Notes: generated by a model not told the origin, from the letters alone. A stretch of DNA of 64,000 bases from Melitaea cinxia (GCF_905220565.1 NC_059423.1:3964001-4028000), one strand, 5' to 3'. Positions 19,836 to 33,189 are shown, numbered from the stretch's first letter. Translations and numbers: made by a program.

Positions 19836-20429
19836 TAGCCTTTACCACTAATTCAGAGCCACTATTTATTAGACAGGTAAAGAAAGTACGTTAACTAAGT
19901 TTGTCATAATATGCTTCCATAGCGTTAACTTTTTAATAAATATTAAATAATAAATAGTCTAACAGCATGTATAAAGGGTATAAATATAATCATATATTAA
20001 TACGCTAAGGTTTAAGATGTTTGCCTCCCTTTTTAGAAAAATCCTCACAATTATTCCACATAAATTATATATCATTTTATAGACAATTGCTTGCTCTACC
20101 GGCGACAATAACTAATTTTTTTTAATTATTTTTGCATAAAAAAATGCAATATCGTAAAGTGATAATTATGATACTTATTTAGTACGAATTATTCACACGG
20201 GTATTGCTAGTATTTAATTAATTATGTGTTTGTCACATTTTCAAAAAAAAAAAAAAATTATACAATTAAACATTATTATAGAAACGTGTATTGCTCCATT
20301 TTTATCGCAGGAGTTAATTTTGTCATTCTAATTATAACTGTTTTTTTTCAACGAGTAGTTATTGTTATATTTATCGACGGCTAGATGGAAGTTAGAATTA
20401 GACAATATAATTGTAAGACATAGGTAAGA
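19836..20429. other. AT-rich DNA with family K unit
   Basis: 19985-20115 is the inverse of 47216-47335 ('tttgcctccctttttagaaa', 'gcttgctctaccggc'). The rest shows no gene. Confidence 0.4.
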
Positions 20430-20690
20430 AATCACAGTTCCACTATCACCTTGGAATTTACAAAGCCGACCAATGGCAGGATAACCATCCAACTGCTGGC
20501 TTTGAAATACACAGGTCAAAGACGGGCAGCAGCGTCTTCGGTGCGACAAAGCCAGTCCTGCGGTCACCAACTCGCCTGCCCCGCGTGATGACTATGGGCA
20601 AAACACATAAGTTCGCGCTATTTTTGGCGCGATCTTGTGGAGGCCGGCGCGAACTTGTGGAGGCCTATGATAGGCTGAAGTATAGGGTAA
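20430..20690 (+). repeat. Family B repeat
   Basis: It carries 'ggataaccatccaactgctg' through 'ggcgcgaacttgtggaggcc', with a short internal duplication of that last block. Confidence 0.65.
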
Positions 20691-21480
20691 GAAATAAATT
20701 CTTATTTAACTCCTCAGTTAAAGTATAGAGATGTAGATTAGAATCAATTTTAAGCCTAGCATTACTAGTACTAGTAATTATTTATATATTTTTGTTTATT
20801 TTTTTCATAAAAAGTAATACAATAGGTAAAAAAAAAACAAAAGTAAGGGTGTGTAAATCACACACGGCAGAAGTGAAATTTCTAAAAAGTAGCCTATGCA
20901 CCCAATGTATTCTACCTCATTTAATCTGTACCTACATACATTTTTGTATTCGTTTTTTCTTAACGTGACGCATTTTCATTTCATCGAGTTTGAAATCACA
21001 ACGATTCTAAAGAATTTTCAGTTCTAAGCATAATTGTTTCACTTCTAAGCATATAACTAGTAATAATAATATTAAAGCACTTTCAACTTGCGGATGATCT
21101 ATTTATCGAATGAAGTTATGATTAAATCTTTGATACCACCACCGACTATTTATTAAAAAATAATAAAATCATATCCAATATACTCGTAGCAAAATATATA
21201 ATAGTCTGAATAGATTTTAAATAGAACGCATAAAGAAAAATTTATAAATTAAATGAGCTTTTATTATTATTCTGATATAAAATTTTTATATATGTGTGGA
21301 TACGCCACATAACAGTTGGGCGGATTATGCGCGGACAGACATCAGCGGATTTTAGGTTTTCATTTTCAAGTTCTGACTATAGCTAATATTCAAAATATAA
21401 CAATAAAAACAAGTATTTCAAATGATATTTTATTTAATAAGAAGTTACATAAAAAAAACATTACTTAAAATTACATACAT
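20691..21480. other. AT-rich, no gene seen
   Basis: A short repeat 'tgtgtaaatcacacacgg' with 'agaagtgaaatttct' (20848-20885) recurs inverted at 32710-32760. No supported coding or RNA gene. Confidence 0.4.
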
Positions 21481-21489
21481 TTATAAACA

Positions 21490-21810
21490 AAGTCTACGAA
21501 TAGTCTGGCAATACGTCTGTAAAATTGGTCTATAGACGCTTAGAGTCTGTAAGACTAGTCTATACCCGCTCCTGCGCGCATGCCCACAATTGCCCGGTTC
21601 AGTAATACAAAATGGCTTCTACTAGACGTGACACCGATTGATTTTCGATTCTACACGCCCGCGTCTCTAATATAAGAGAATAAAACCCAAGTATAACTAG
21701 AGACGCACGGGTCGTACAAAAATAGAGTAATACTTTCATAACCTACTCTGTGTTCAGTGCTTGATATAATGTGTTTTATATTCTGTGCGCTTCGTTAGAA
21801 AGAGGTGAGT
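21490..21810 (+). promoter_or_regulatory. Candidate promoter and first non-coding exon
   Basis: A unique-looking, comparatively GC-rich patch. It contains an NRF1/ewg-like motif ctgcgcgcatgccc near 21571-21584, aaaatggc at 21609, an inverted repeat cgcgtctct / agagacgc (about 21660-21708), an arthropod initiator ttcagtgc (A at 21756) and a good donor AGAG|GTGAGT at 21804/21805. Together they would give a 49-nt non-coding first exon on the plus strand. No downstream coding exon was found, so this is only a candidate. Confidence 0.25.
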
Positions 21811-23534
21811 TTTTAACATGTTTTATCAATTTTTTTTTTTAATTTAGATTCTTATATAAAAAAAAACTCTTTCGTTTGAAGTTCCCTTCATACAGTTTTA
21901 ATGTTTTTTTTTCGCGACAGGAATTGTTTTAATCTTTAGACATTAAAAATGTTTCTTAATTTTGAAATTTAAGGACGTATCTTTTTAAATTATTATTCTT
22001 TTTTTTTATTTAATTTTTTTAAATGTAGACGTTATAAGAATGACATAACACCGCGGTTTAAAAGAAATGTGATTTTATAAGGAGCTCTGCGATTGGTAAA
22101 ACGAGGTTTTCCCTGATTTTCGGGAGTCGTATAGCTATTTCTTTCGCACCTATTAAATCTATCCCTTTCTTAGGTCTTCCTCAATGAGGTGATAAGCATG
22201 CGCGGTGGTTTCATTTCTCCGATGAGATAATTTTTCTTAAAAAAAGATAAATTACTTTTTAAAAATTCTCAACTTTTATTTTTTCATTTTAAAATATTTG
22301 TAAGAAATATTTTGTCTGTATTATTTTTTTGCCAGTATTCTTTCGACCTAGGAAATTTTTGCATTTTTTTTCTGTCAAGGTTATAGAGCTGAAATGTAGG
22401 TCTTGCCCGGGTTAAGATAAGAACTTAGATGTCCCATTATTCTAGTAATGAATGCAGATTGGACACACAATTTTATAATACTAGATGCGAACTCTACTAC
22501 TATTGAAAATATATTTATATTTTGTTTATTATTTTTATTTGATATTATTTAATAAATATTAAATTGTTATATAAAATAAATAAAATATTAATTTATTATA
22601 TTATATTAATATTATTGTAAACTTAAATAATTCCCAGTTTGTATTAGATTTGACACACAGACAAAAATAAAATCAATTACAATTTTGTTTCCATTATCGA
22701 TTAGAGCCTTTCGATTTTTTTTTGTCATTTTAATATAATTCGTTTCAAACCCAACCAAATATAAGATAAGATTCTGAAAAACAATTTTAAGCTTGCCCAT
22801 ATTTCAAAAAATAGCCCGTTACAAATGGTCGATTCAACCTGTAACAGACCACTACTAGGGGTATAAGTCTTTCTTTATGTAGGAGTAAATAACAAACGAC
22901 TTCAAAATATATCAATAAACGCTTACTCAAAATGTTTTCGAAAAAGTGAAATTATGGAAAAGTGATCTTGACTAGCCACTGGATTCAGAGGGTGCAGGAT
23001 CGGAGTGGTGAGCATTAGGGAAGGCCCATATCCAGCAGTGGACTGTTAAAGGATGATGGATGACCTTGACTAGTATTGAATTAAAAAAAAAATTGAAAAT
23101 TATCTTCCGAGTTATAGACGACACTAACATTGGTAAGAAAAAAGTTTTATTTGTTTATTGTCAAAACTACTAGACAAAAATAAACATTATCAAAATTTAT
23201 AAAAAACAGTGTCATAAGCTATATTTGGATACGAGAAAATGCTATATTCACCCAGTGTTCATTATAAAAATGAGTGATATTCAAATCTAATTACGACTAA
23301 AGAGGCGTGTACTTTTTCTAACTAAAACAATCGTATTTGTTCATAATAAACGGAGCTTTGAGATATGATATAAAAAATTCAAGCAAATCGAGGAAGTTTT
23401 TTATTTAATTCGGTTAAAAAGATCGATGAGTAGTCGGTAATAGGACCCACACATTAAATAAATTGGTGATAACCTTTACTTTAATTATAATGGTTTTCAT
23501 ATATTTCTATACGTGTATAACTAATCGACGATTG
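21811..23534. other. Unassigned AT-rich DNA
   Basis: A less AT-rich unique segment lies at 22030-22230. A LINE-type 3' tail ('atccagcagtggactgttaa' then 'ggatgatggatga') lies at about 22990-23065. No coding frame is supported. Confidence 0.4.
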
Positions 23535-23765
23535 TCGATAATTGGCGACGCGTTGGCGCAGCGATAATAGCACTGGCTGTTGCGCTGGCGGTCGCGGGTT
23601 CAATTCCCGCTCACGACAAATATTTGTATCGACCGTACACGAGTAGATGTTAGTCGTGGTCTGGGCGTTGTGTTTGTGTATTGTGTATGTTTCCGGACCT
23701 CCGACACAGGAGAAAATCCTACTGGAGGATCCGTTGAGTGTGAAGCGTTTATTATTATTGTCTTA
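23535..23765 (+). mobile_element. tRNA-derived SINE, second subfamily
   Basis: The head 'gacgcgttggcgcagcg' and B-box ggttcaattcc are followed by a different body ('tccggacctccgacacagg', 'ggagaaaatcctactgg') and a short ATT tail. A related head lies at 51095 and a body scrap at 31850-32010. Confidence 0.7.
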
Positions 23766-24139
23766 TTAATAGCCTAACTTCTGAACGGCTGCACCAAATG
23801 GGATAAGTTCTTTTTTTTCGTTACTGCCATGACAAGGTTTGTATGAATGCAAATTAAAAAAAAAAGGTTGAAATCCAAAAGTGAACGCCTGATAATCTAT
23901 TTTCTTTTAAAGTTTATTGTTAATTATAAATAAACTAAATTGAATGAGACCGCGATCTTCGAAAGGACTCAGTTTTAAATCATACTGAAGCGTATAAAAA
24001 ATAAATAGACTTGATCGGTTTTTTTCGGCAGTTATCGTGACCACGCCAGATTTCATACATACATTTGATAATCGGACGTCCTCGGAATAATTTTTTAATC
24101 ATTTTATTTATTCATTTAAAAAGCAAAATGTCTTTTAAA

Positions 24140-24540
24140 AATGCCATAAGTGTTGAAACTAGTATTTTCCCATTACATCCATTTCCATTTCCATATATGT
24201 TATTAACCCGCTTAACCCCCCCCCCCCCTTATAACCTAAGGGTATGAAAAATATATGTTGGCCGATTCTCAGACCAGTATGCACACAAAATTTCATAAAA
24301 ATCATTGAAGCCGTTTTGGAGGAGTATGGTAACTAACATTGTGACACGGCAATTTTATATATAAGATTTTTCACTGAATTTTTTGTTCAATCAAAACAAA
24401 ATATAGCCTATGTCACTCCTGAATAGTGTAGCTTTCTGTTAGTGAAATAATTTTCGTGATGGGATCAGTATTTGCAAAGATTAGCCTCTACAAACAAACA
24501 AAGTTAGAAACTTTACCTCTTTATAATCTTATAATATCTA
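24140..24540 (+). repeat. Family I plus family L repeats
   Basis: 24190-24365 matches family I ('taaccccccccccccctt', 'ttggaggagtatggtaac'). 24366-24540 ('actgaattttttgttcaatc', 'gaatagtgtagctttctgtt') matches 58970-59120. Confidence 0.6.
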
Positions 24541-24552
24541 TAATCTATATAA

Positions 24553-25706
24553 TATATATAAAAGCGAAAGGTCACTCACTCATCACGAAATCTCCGAAAC
24601 TATAACACCTACAAACTTGAAATTTGGCAGGTAGGCTCCTTAAAAGACGTAAACATCCGCTAAGAACGGATTTTACGAAACTCGACCCCTAAAGGGGTAA
24701 AACGGGGGTTGGAAGTTTGTATGAAAGTCCTATGTTTTTGAAGTAAGAGACTTGAAATTTAAAACGTATATATAGATGATGAGAAGGTGTCCAAATAATG
24801 TATGTTTAGAAATCAACTAACTTTTGAGGTTAAAACGGGGGATGGTAGATTTACTCGCTCATCACGAAACCTCCGAAACTATATTGGCTACAAACTTGAA
24901 ATTTGGCAGGTAGATTCCTTATAGGGTGTAAACATCCACTAAGAACTAATTCTACGAAAATCGACCCCTAAGGGGATAAAAACGGGGGTTAGAAGTTTGA
25001 ATGAAAGTCTTATGTTTTTGAAGTAAGAGACTTGAAATTTAAAATATATGCTCTATAGATGGTGAGGAAGTGTCCAAATAATGCATCGTTATCTATGTAT
25101 ATAAAAGAGAAAGGTCACTAACTTACTCATCACGAGAACTCAAAAACCGCTGGATGGTCTATCCATCCAGGTTGGACAAAGATAAAATTTGACAGGGAGG
25201 TAGAATATAGTTAGCAGACGTCCGCTAAGAACGGATTTTACGATATTCCACCACTAAGGGGGTTTATTTGGGGTTGATAGTTTGTATGAAACATATACAG
25301 CCTGAAAATTAATCTAAAAATGTGGTGTAGGTTTTATAAATTATACTAAATTATGCCTTTTAAAAAGTTACTCAGTTTGATAAGCATTTCAAGTGACTGA
25401 AAAAAAAAATTACCTTAAACATCTTAATAGTAATGCATATCATGATAACCACGTGGACGTAATCGTGGGCAACAGTTATTGTATTATAAAATAAAGTCCC
25501 CAAAAGTGTATGTGATCGATTCGCTCAAAATCTACAGAACGAATTTTCACGCGGTTTCACCATTGGAGAGAGGGCTCCACCATTGGCAAGAGGGAGGTTT
25601 ACGGAACGACTAAGCCGATTTTGATGAGAGTTTCACTGGAAGTTTGCTGGGAAAACTTTGTGACACACTAATTTCAACGCGGGCGAAGCCGCGGGCACAG
25701 CTAGTA
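24553..25706 (-). mobile_element. Family D element
   Basis: Reverse orientation: 'aagcgaaaggtcactcactc', then about two monomers. A distinct inner block carries 'aagagaaaggtcactaac' and 'ccatccaggttggac', and the 'gcgggcacagctagtat' border follows. Shorter than the copies at 14586 and 45001. Confidence 0.8.
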
Positions 25707-25834
25707 TTAGTATAGAGTAATAAATAAACACAACAATTTAGTACTACATAATTAGCTAATATAAATTTGTCGTCGTCTGCGTGTTGAGTTATCATATGTC
25801 AAAAACAAATTATGTCATAGTTAAAGAAAGGTGA

Positions 25835-26010
25835 GGTTACAGCGAGGTAGGGCACAGCAGGAAATATGTTGCTCAATATTTCGGTTCGATTCCCGCTCGG
25901 GATGGATATTTGTATTTGTAAAAATATTTCTTTCCGGTTTGTATGTCAGTCCTTTTGGGTCTCCCCACCGTGCCTCGGAGAGAACATAAACCGTTGGTCC
26001 CGGTAGTTAT
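25835..26010 (+). repeat. Chimeric family C head and SINE body
   Basis: 'ggtagggcacagcaggaaat' (family C start) passes directly into SINE sequence 'ggttcgattcccgctcggg' and 'tctccccaccgtgcctcgg'. It is either a recombinant retroposon or nested decay. Confidence 0.5.
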
Positions 26011-26027
26011 CATATCATCATATCATT

Positions 26028-26300
26028 TCATCATTTCAGCCTATCACAGTCCACTGCTGGACATAGGCCTCCACAAGTTCGCGCCAAAAATGGCGTGAAC
26101 TCACGTGTTTTGCCCATAGTCACCACGCTGGGCAGGCGGTTTGGTGACCGCAGGGCTGGCTTTGTCGCACCGAAGACGCTGCTGCCCGTCTTCGGCCTGT
26201 GTATTTCAAAGCCAGCAGTTGGATGGTTATCCCGCCATCGGTCGGCTTTTTGAGTTCCAAGGTTGTAGTGAAACTTGTGTTATCCCTTAGTCGACTCTTA
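26028..26300 (-). repeat. Family B repeat
   Basis: Reverse copy, beginning with a short ATC tract and 'cagtccactgctggacatag'. It ends near 'cccttagtcgactctta'. Confidence 0.7.
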
Positions 26301-28061
26301 CTATACCCACACATCGCGAGCACAGTTAGTTTCAAAATATAAATTAATTAATTAACGCCATAATAATTTTCCATAGAATACTTATTAGTATCTAAGATTG
26401 CAAACAAACGGACAAACCTTGCAGTTTAAACATTAGTATATGGAAATGGTTAACGCCGAGCGTTTTGTCAATTAGGTAAAAGGTCATGTCAATTAAATAA
26501 ATAGGAGCGGTTTTAGTTACACTGGTTCTAGCTTGACTTTGTCTATTCTGACGTAAGTAATAATTATGTATGTTATCAGACGATAAAAAACGACTTTACA
26601 ATACACACTTTTAGGGCGTATTCAAAAACTATTAGTCGGATATCGCTCGAATTTAAATGGCATGGTCCCATCCACTAACACCAGCTTTCGAATGAAAAAA
26701 TTGTCATGATTATCATCAAAATCGGTAAGCCCAGTAAAAAGTTATTAGGTTATGATATATAACACACATACAGTCGAATTTAGAGCCTCTCCCATTTTTT
26801 GAAAGTCGATTAAAAATCAAGTAAGTTCGAGCTATAGTTAACAGAATAATAATAATTAGTAAGACAAGTTATCTTTTTAAAATTATTAAAACTATAGGTC
26901 GCCTAGAGGTCGAAATTCGACCATAATTAAAAATTTAAATTAAGAAAACCAAAAAAAAAAAAAATGAAAATAAAGAACTTTTTTTTTCAACTTTTCAATT
27001 TGACTACAGGCTGAAAATAAGCAAAACAGTATAATGCGTGTGTGTGTCAAATACACGGTAGTATGTGTAATGTTTTTTATTACTGATTTAATATATTTTT
27101 ATGCATAATTAAAAAAAATATATTAGCATTCTGCACTCCTTCTCTATATAAACTATAAGTGTGCGAAACTTTATACTTATTTGTACGTTTGTTAATTTAA
27201 TTTCAAACGGATGGATGATCGTAACTGGCCATTGTAATAAAATTTACATGTCTTTTCGTCACAATATCCTTAAAACGATTTGTTTTCTTTAGCGTTTTTG
27301 ATATTCTTCGCGAATTTATATTAATTTTCATATATTTCTTACCATATTAATTATTTCTTATTATTTAATTTTTTTTTTTTATAAATTTTGACCACAATGA
27401 TCGGAAGTTAAAGAAATTACAACTTTGAAGTAAATTCATGCGGTACTTTTTGAGTTTATCCCAGACATCAGACAGACAAACAGCCAAACAGACAAACAGA
27501 CAAAAATTCTAAAAACTATATTTTTGGCTTTGGTATCGATTGTAGTTCACACCCCAAGTATTCTTTAAAAAAAATATTCAATGTACAGTTTTGACATTCC
27601 TGCCATTTTATTATAAATAGATATAGATATTATTAAGTATACGTCAGGCTAAATTCTCGCGTGTAGCCGCAGCGTTAGGTCGTAAATTCTAATTGTTACG
27701 TGTCAGTTATCTTTATGTAACATAATTATACCACATAGAGTTAAGATAGTTACTAATTAAATAACAAAAATGTAAACTGATTAACAATATAAGTTATGAA
27801 TGGAAATAAAACAGAAAGAAAGAAAGACATTTAGGCCATCATAAGAATCGCAGACTTTTTTTTATTTGGACACACAAAAAAACTTAAAAAAAACGTTAGT
27901 TATAATTAAATAAAAACATAATAAAAAAATTACAGTTATTCGGTTAAAAATATCAACAATTCAAATGAAAAGACAGTAAACTAGAGAAATAACTCCTTAG
28001 TTAAAGAAACAACGATTAGAAATCTACAATTTACAGATAAAAAGTAAAAAAAAAGGGGTTT
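26301..28061. other. Repeat scraps and AT-rich DNA
   Basis: 26610-26820 is a degenerate reverse family F copy. 26890-27180 is a family H unit ('aggtcgaaattcgacc', 'ctccttctctatataaac') shared with 58350-58560 and 40905-41045. 27400-27560 is LINE-like. The rest shows no gene. Confidence 0.45.
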
Positions 28062-28410
28062 AGGAAATACATTGCTTCAGCCTGTAATATCCCACTGCTG
28101 AGCATAGGCCTCTTTCCTCACGTAGGAGAAGGATCAGAGCTTAATCCATCACGCTGCTCCAATGTGGGTTGGGGGATATATTCCCTACTATGAGTAACGA
28201 TCGCTATCAGGTGTACATGATAACAACCGGGACCGACGGCTTTACGTGCTCTCCGAGGCACGGTGGGGAGGCCCACAAGGACTGCACAAACATCCAGACC
28301 ACGGCAAACACCTGTATGCCCAATACAAATGTTTGTCACGTGCGGTGATCGAACCCGCAACCGCCAGCGCAACAGCCACAAACCAGTGCTGTGACCGTGC
28401 GCCAATAAAT
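28062..28410 (-). mobile_element. Metulj-like SINE, near full length
   Basis: Reverse orientation from 'cttcagcctgtaatatccc' to the tRNA-like head ending about 28407. The head's B-box is slightly altered. Confidence 0.8.
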
Positions 28411-28724
28411 AGTATTATTAAAAATAATAAAATTATGTGGTGTCATGGGACATCAGGTAGAAACGAAGTTCCTTCGGATAGTATGTATATATATGTGATT
28501 AAAAAAATGATGCGCAATGTTATAGTCCCTTAATAGTAAAGTTATAGTAACTATATGTGGGTGGAATAGCGAGAGATTGTCTTTATATAACGAAATCTAC
28601 GCAATACCCACATGTTTCACGTTTATAAATTGTTAAAAGGATATTTATTTAAGACAAGTGCTTTTATTAATACATTTACGCTACAAACCCTTTGTAAACT
28701 TAAAAGTATAATGCTCATGATTTA

Positions 28725-28946
28725 GCTTGTAACATCCCACAGCTGGGCATAGGCCTTCTTGTAGGAGAAGGGTCGGAGCTTAATCAACCACACTGCTCCA
28801 CTGCAAGTTGGTGGATATATTCATTATTAAGAATAACTATCGCTATTGTGTGACTATGATAACAACAAGGGCCAATATCTTATCGTGCTTTACAAGTTAC
28901 GATACGTTACAAAGTTAAAAAAAAAACACACACACACACACACACA
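28725..28946 (-). repeat. Degenerate SINE 3' part and (CA)n
   Basis: The SINE 3' body lies at 28725-28895 in reverse. A short CA tract at 28923-28946 follows. Confidence 0.55.
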
Positions 28947-29184
28947 GTCCTAGCATTTCTGAGAGACTCACCGTGCATAATATTTTTTCAATCTCTATTA
29001 GACCATTGACATTTTTTATAACAAATTGGCGCCATCTGTTATTGGATTACAACACTAACCTACACTAGTAATTGACTTAAATGCAAACTCATACAGTTAA
29101 CACCCTTCATATAAGCAACGCAAGGCCTATATTACATTCATACAATATTTAAATTTAATATTTCTCAGCGTAGATATTTTAACT

Positions 29185-29660
29185 AACTTCAAAAAGGAGG
29201 AGGTTCTTTTTTCCATATTTCAATACTTTTACAATTTAGTTTATTGTTGTCTAATCATCAAATATATAAAATTCTCGTGTCGCGGTGTTTGTAGTTAAAC
29301 GCCTCCGAAACGGCTTGACCGATTCTTAACTACATCTATTTTTCGAACGAATGAACTACATCTATTTTTCATCCTCCTAAATGTCAAGGGTAGTCCTCCC
29401 CTAATTTTTTTTTTCATTTTTAGATAAACGTTTAATTTTTTATGCTATTATGACTTGGTGTTGAAAAATACATACAACCTTAAATTTTCACCCTTCCAAC
29501 TAACCCCTATTTTTAAATATCGTAATACCCCGTTTAGCGGCAAGACAACGTTAGCCGACCGAGTCAGCTAGTAATATATATATACATATATGAAAATTTA
29601 AAAATAAAATAAAATTATATATATATATATATATATATATTTATTTTTTAAATTTTCATT
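29185..29660 (+). repeat. Family F scrap, family I copy and TA tracts
   Basis: 29185-29225 has 'acttcaaaaaggaggagg'. 29270-29575 is a reverse family I copy ending 'gagtcagctagtaa'. TA-rich runs follow (29575-29645). Confidence 0.55.
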
Positions 29661-29939
29661 AAACATATAAAAATAATTTGACTACAAACCGCAAAGAAAC
29701 CCACAAATTACGGAAAGAAATTTCAATAACTGTCAGTTTAATTGAAAAAGTTTTACATTTCGAAAGTTCGTTCGAAACGAAAATTCCCTTTGAAGTTTAA
29801 GGAAGGTTAGTAACAAAATATTGTATCCAATGTTATGAAGGTAGGATAGAACAGGATTATATTTTGCTCGTAATCTGGAATGTTACAGTTTAATACCGCA
29901 GCTGGTCGCTTTTAAATGGTGGAAAAAAAGTAGTGTAGT

Positions 29940-30190
29940 GTTTTGAGATGGGGTACGGCAGGAAATATCTTGGTCAAAATCTAGAACAGTGGCACTGCGG
30001 AAGTATTAACAAACAAGCCAATCTGATAAAAGATCACAATGAAGTAACACTGCATTCGAGTAGTTGTGTTCTTGTAGTGAGTAAGGTATCCAGAACTCTA
30101 AGGGATAGGCTGTGTTTACAGCGGAGGTAAAAAGAGTAAGAGAGGGTAAGGGAGGTACGGGAAGCGCCCTTGCGATGCTCTTAGTGTTAC
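29940..30190 (+). repeat. Family C, degenerate
   Basis: 'ggtacggcaggaaatatctt' and 'gtgagtaaggtatccagaac' follow the family C order. Confidence 0.5.
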
Positions 30191-30466
30191 AGAAATCCAT
30201 TGCTACAGCGACCAATTACCATCAAATGGATGTTAACTAAAGCGTTTGACCTTTTCTAAATTACAAATCTTTTCTAAGGTAGTGTAAAATAGTGTTTACA
30301 TGTTTTAGCTTCCGAATCTCTACCTGATTTTGAAAAACACAACTTTAATTTTTTGTTAATTTATTTAGGTATCAAATAAACAATAATGTACTTATTTATT
30401 ATAAATAGCATTAAAAACCACGCAGGTTTATGACAATGCAATTTTATGATAACCAATGAAACAAAA

Positions 30467-30640
30467 AAATATAAAATAATCACATATTTACCCACCCTAA
30501 GAAGATTATATAGATTTAAATAGATTAGATTTAAAAATATAAAATAATCACATATTTACCCACCCTAAGAAGATTATATAGATTTATATAGATTAGATTT
30601 AAAAATATAAAATAATCACATATTACCCACCTTAAGAAGC
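30467..30640. repeat. 68-bp tandem repeat, about 2.5 copies
   Basis: 'ataaaataatcacatattta' recurs at about 30471, 30539 and 30607, with nearly identical units. Confidence 0.9.
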
Positions 30641-30780
30641 AAGCTGGGACTAAAAACTCAAATAAAAAGATGCACAACAATCAAATATATCAATCAAGTC
30701 ACAATAGTGTAATTAGACCATGTAATAATGAAACAGTAAGTTAGTTGTAATCGATTTTTATCTAAATAACTCTTACATAG

Positions 30781-31074
30781 TCATATATGAGACCCTACCA
30801 AATCGATTTTCAAATTTCTTAGGCGAAACGCGAAGAAACAAAACGCGGCTTCAATATTTAGATAACTCCAACTATAACCAAGGTTGTCATACTGCACCAG
30901 TCGTAAATAACCCTGCCAGATCCTAGTAGGGTTTGCGACAAATAAAATATCAGAATAATTTTCGAGTAAGGGAAGAGATCGCTCTTCTGACAAGTAAATC
31001 TTTCTTTGATGGTACGAACCATTGTTGTTCGTTTCTTTTTGATTGCTAAACAATAAAAATAATAATATTATCAT
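30781..31074 (-). CDS. Unrecognised 97-codon open frame
   Basis: A minus-strand frame with a hydrophobic start (MIILLFLLFSN) and mixed composition (for example PTRIWQGYLRLVQYDN). No splice context, homolog or neighbouring exon supports it, and the other frames are closed. It could be chance, a decayed element or an exon of an unknown gene. Confidence 0.12.
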   Translation of the reverse strand: MIILLFLLFSNQKETNNNGSYHQRKIYLSEERSLPLLENYSDILFVANPTRIWQGYLRLVQYDNLGYSWSYLNIEAAFCFFAFRLRNLKIDLVGSHI

Positions 31075-31249
31075 TAGTTCTAGAAAATACGATATCTGTT
31101 AAAACATATACTTAGTTTATTTTTAATTAACCGTGTGTCTAAGAAGAAAAAGATTCTGACTAGATCTTACCGGTACGGTCAACAGAACACCTGTATTACT
31201 GGATTAGCTTCCGGTATAATTACAATGCTTTCTTACACCCAAGGTTTTC

Positions 31250-31735
31250 TTAAAGATATTCCTCTTCTGGCGAAATATTTACTTTTTTACATCTTTCTTT
31301 ATTGAAGTCAAACTTCTTTACGCATGCTTGACTCGGGGAGTAAGCTGGTAAATGCGTGATGAGAGCGTTACGAAAAGTGTTATCGGGTGAGCACACATTT
31401 TTACCTCTCTTTCTTTCATAGCTACTTGTAGCATATAGCATAACATTTTTTTTATCACTAGGTCGACAAACAAGCATACGGCTCACCTGATGGTAAGCGA
31501 TTACCGTAGCTTATAGACACCTGCAACACCAGAAGCATCGCAAGCGCGTTGCCAACCAAATCCCAATCCCCCACGAGCTCTGGTCACCTTACTCACCAAC
31601 AGGAACACAATACTGTTTGAAAACAGTATTATTTTGGTGTGGTCTTCTGTAAGGTCGAGGCACTACCCCAGTCGGGCTGCTCCATATTTTTAGCAGGAAA
31701 TTCCTGCTGTGCCCTACCTCAGTTAAAAGCATACC
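31250..31735 (-). repeat. Family G and family C copies
   Basis: 31290-31430 is a reverse family G ('tgcgtgatgagagcgttacg'). 31455-31735 is a nearly complete reverse family C, ending 'cctgctgtgccctacctcag'. Confidence 0.7.
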
Positions 31736-33080
31736 AATGTATACCAATAAGCATACTCGTTTTTAGTTATTGTTATATTTATTTTGCTAGTTATTTGCAA
31801 AAAAAAAACGTTCATTATTGTTACTCTGACGATGACGAGTTAGTATAGAGGTCACAGCTCTGGCTGTTACTATACGCCGTAGGCTCGATCTCTACTCGTC
31901 ATAAAGATTTTACAGGACATTTAAAATCAATTAAAATAATTGTTTTCAGAACCCCCAATATAGGAGAAAATCCTAGTGGAAGGTATTGAGTGTGGATTAT
32001 TCATTAGAGTTTACTCCTAAAATATGATATAAAGTTTGTACTATAAAAAAATATTGGGAGTTAGAGTAACAGTAACGATGACCTGCCTTGAGAGTAACCA
32101 CGCAACGTCTTTTATGAGAAAGATATAAATCTTAATACGGATAATTCTTCTGTACGCCTGTTTTTCACCTTCTCCTAAGCGGCTGGACCGATTTAGCTGA
32201 AATTACGTATGTACATTTCATTGGCTTCATGTGGTCTGATAACACGATTGGACCTAGTAGGTGGTGCAGATGTCAGCAATCACACTTGGTAGCTGCTATT
32301 CTGGACAGGACAACGCCTCAAAAAAAAATTTATACAAAGGTGCGCTAGTATAATGTACTTTTTAAAAATACTATAATGAAACGACCGCGTTGAGAGCGCG
32401 TGACATCAGCATGACACAGATAATACAACAGAATTATGAGAGACTGATATTGACACCAGAGGTCACTACTTTGTATAATTACGATTATTTTAGATCTATT
32501 TTAAAAAGTATGGTAATCGATATTAAGGAGTATCCCATATTTTTAATTTATTTAAGTAAAACTTCTTTACAATCGCTATTATTTGAAACTCGATGAAACA
32601 AAAATGTCTTACGATAAAGAAACAAACAAAATGTATAGGAGAAAATGATACACAATATATTATTACACAGTATTTTATTGTCGGTAAACAAAAGTCTCTC
32701 GTACGCTACATTTTAGAAGTTTCACTTCTTCCGTGTGTGATTTACACACACTTTTTTATATGTGCTAAATGCAGCTGACTACATGTGGATTGCAACAGTA
32801 AAATAAGTTTATTAAGGCTAGTCTACTGATGATTCAAATACAGATGGCACATCATTATAGCATATTTTTATGATATTACGTCATGATATCATCACCTTAT
32901 TATTCCTGGACGCATGACTTGTGCACTCATAATTCGGTATAGGATTTGATGTTAAATAATAAAATACCATTGGGAACTGGTCGCAATAATTTTTAAATAT
33001 GTTGTATATATAAAATTTGTTATGTACTGTATGTTTCCATAAAAATAAATTAATTAATAAATACTTCTCTGGTCATTTTT
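31736..33080. other. Mixed AT-rich DNA
   Basis: A degenerate SINE lies at 31850-32010. A 'gaagtttcacttcttccg' unit lies at 32710-32760, shared with 20848 and 56165. Short frames at 32390-32778 show no recognisable domain. Confidence 0.35.
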
Positions 33081-33082
33081 AA

Positions 33083-33154
33083 ACGACTTCAAAAAAGGAG
33101 GAGGCTACTCATTTCGACCGAATATATATATATATATTTATTTATTATTAAATT

Positions 33155-33189
<35 letters not shown>

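Noticed and set aside
22030..22230. Small nuclear RNA gene
   Set aside because: A few words resemble snRNA segments, but no complete stem, Sm site or promoter element could be aligned.
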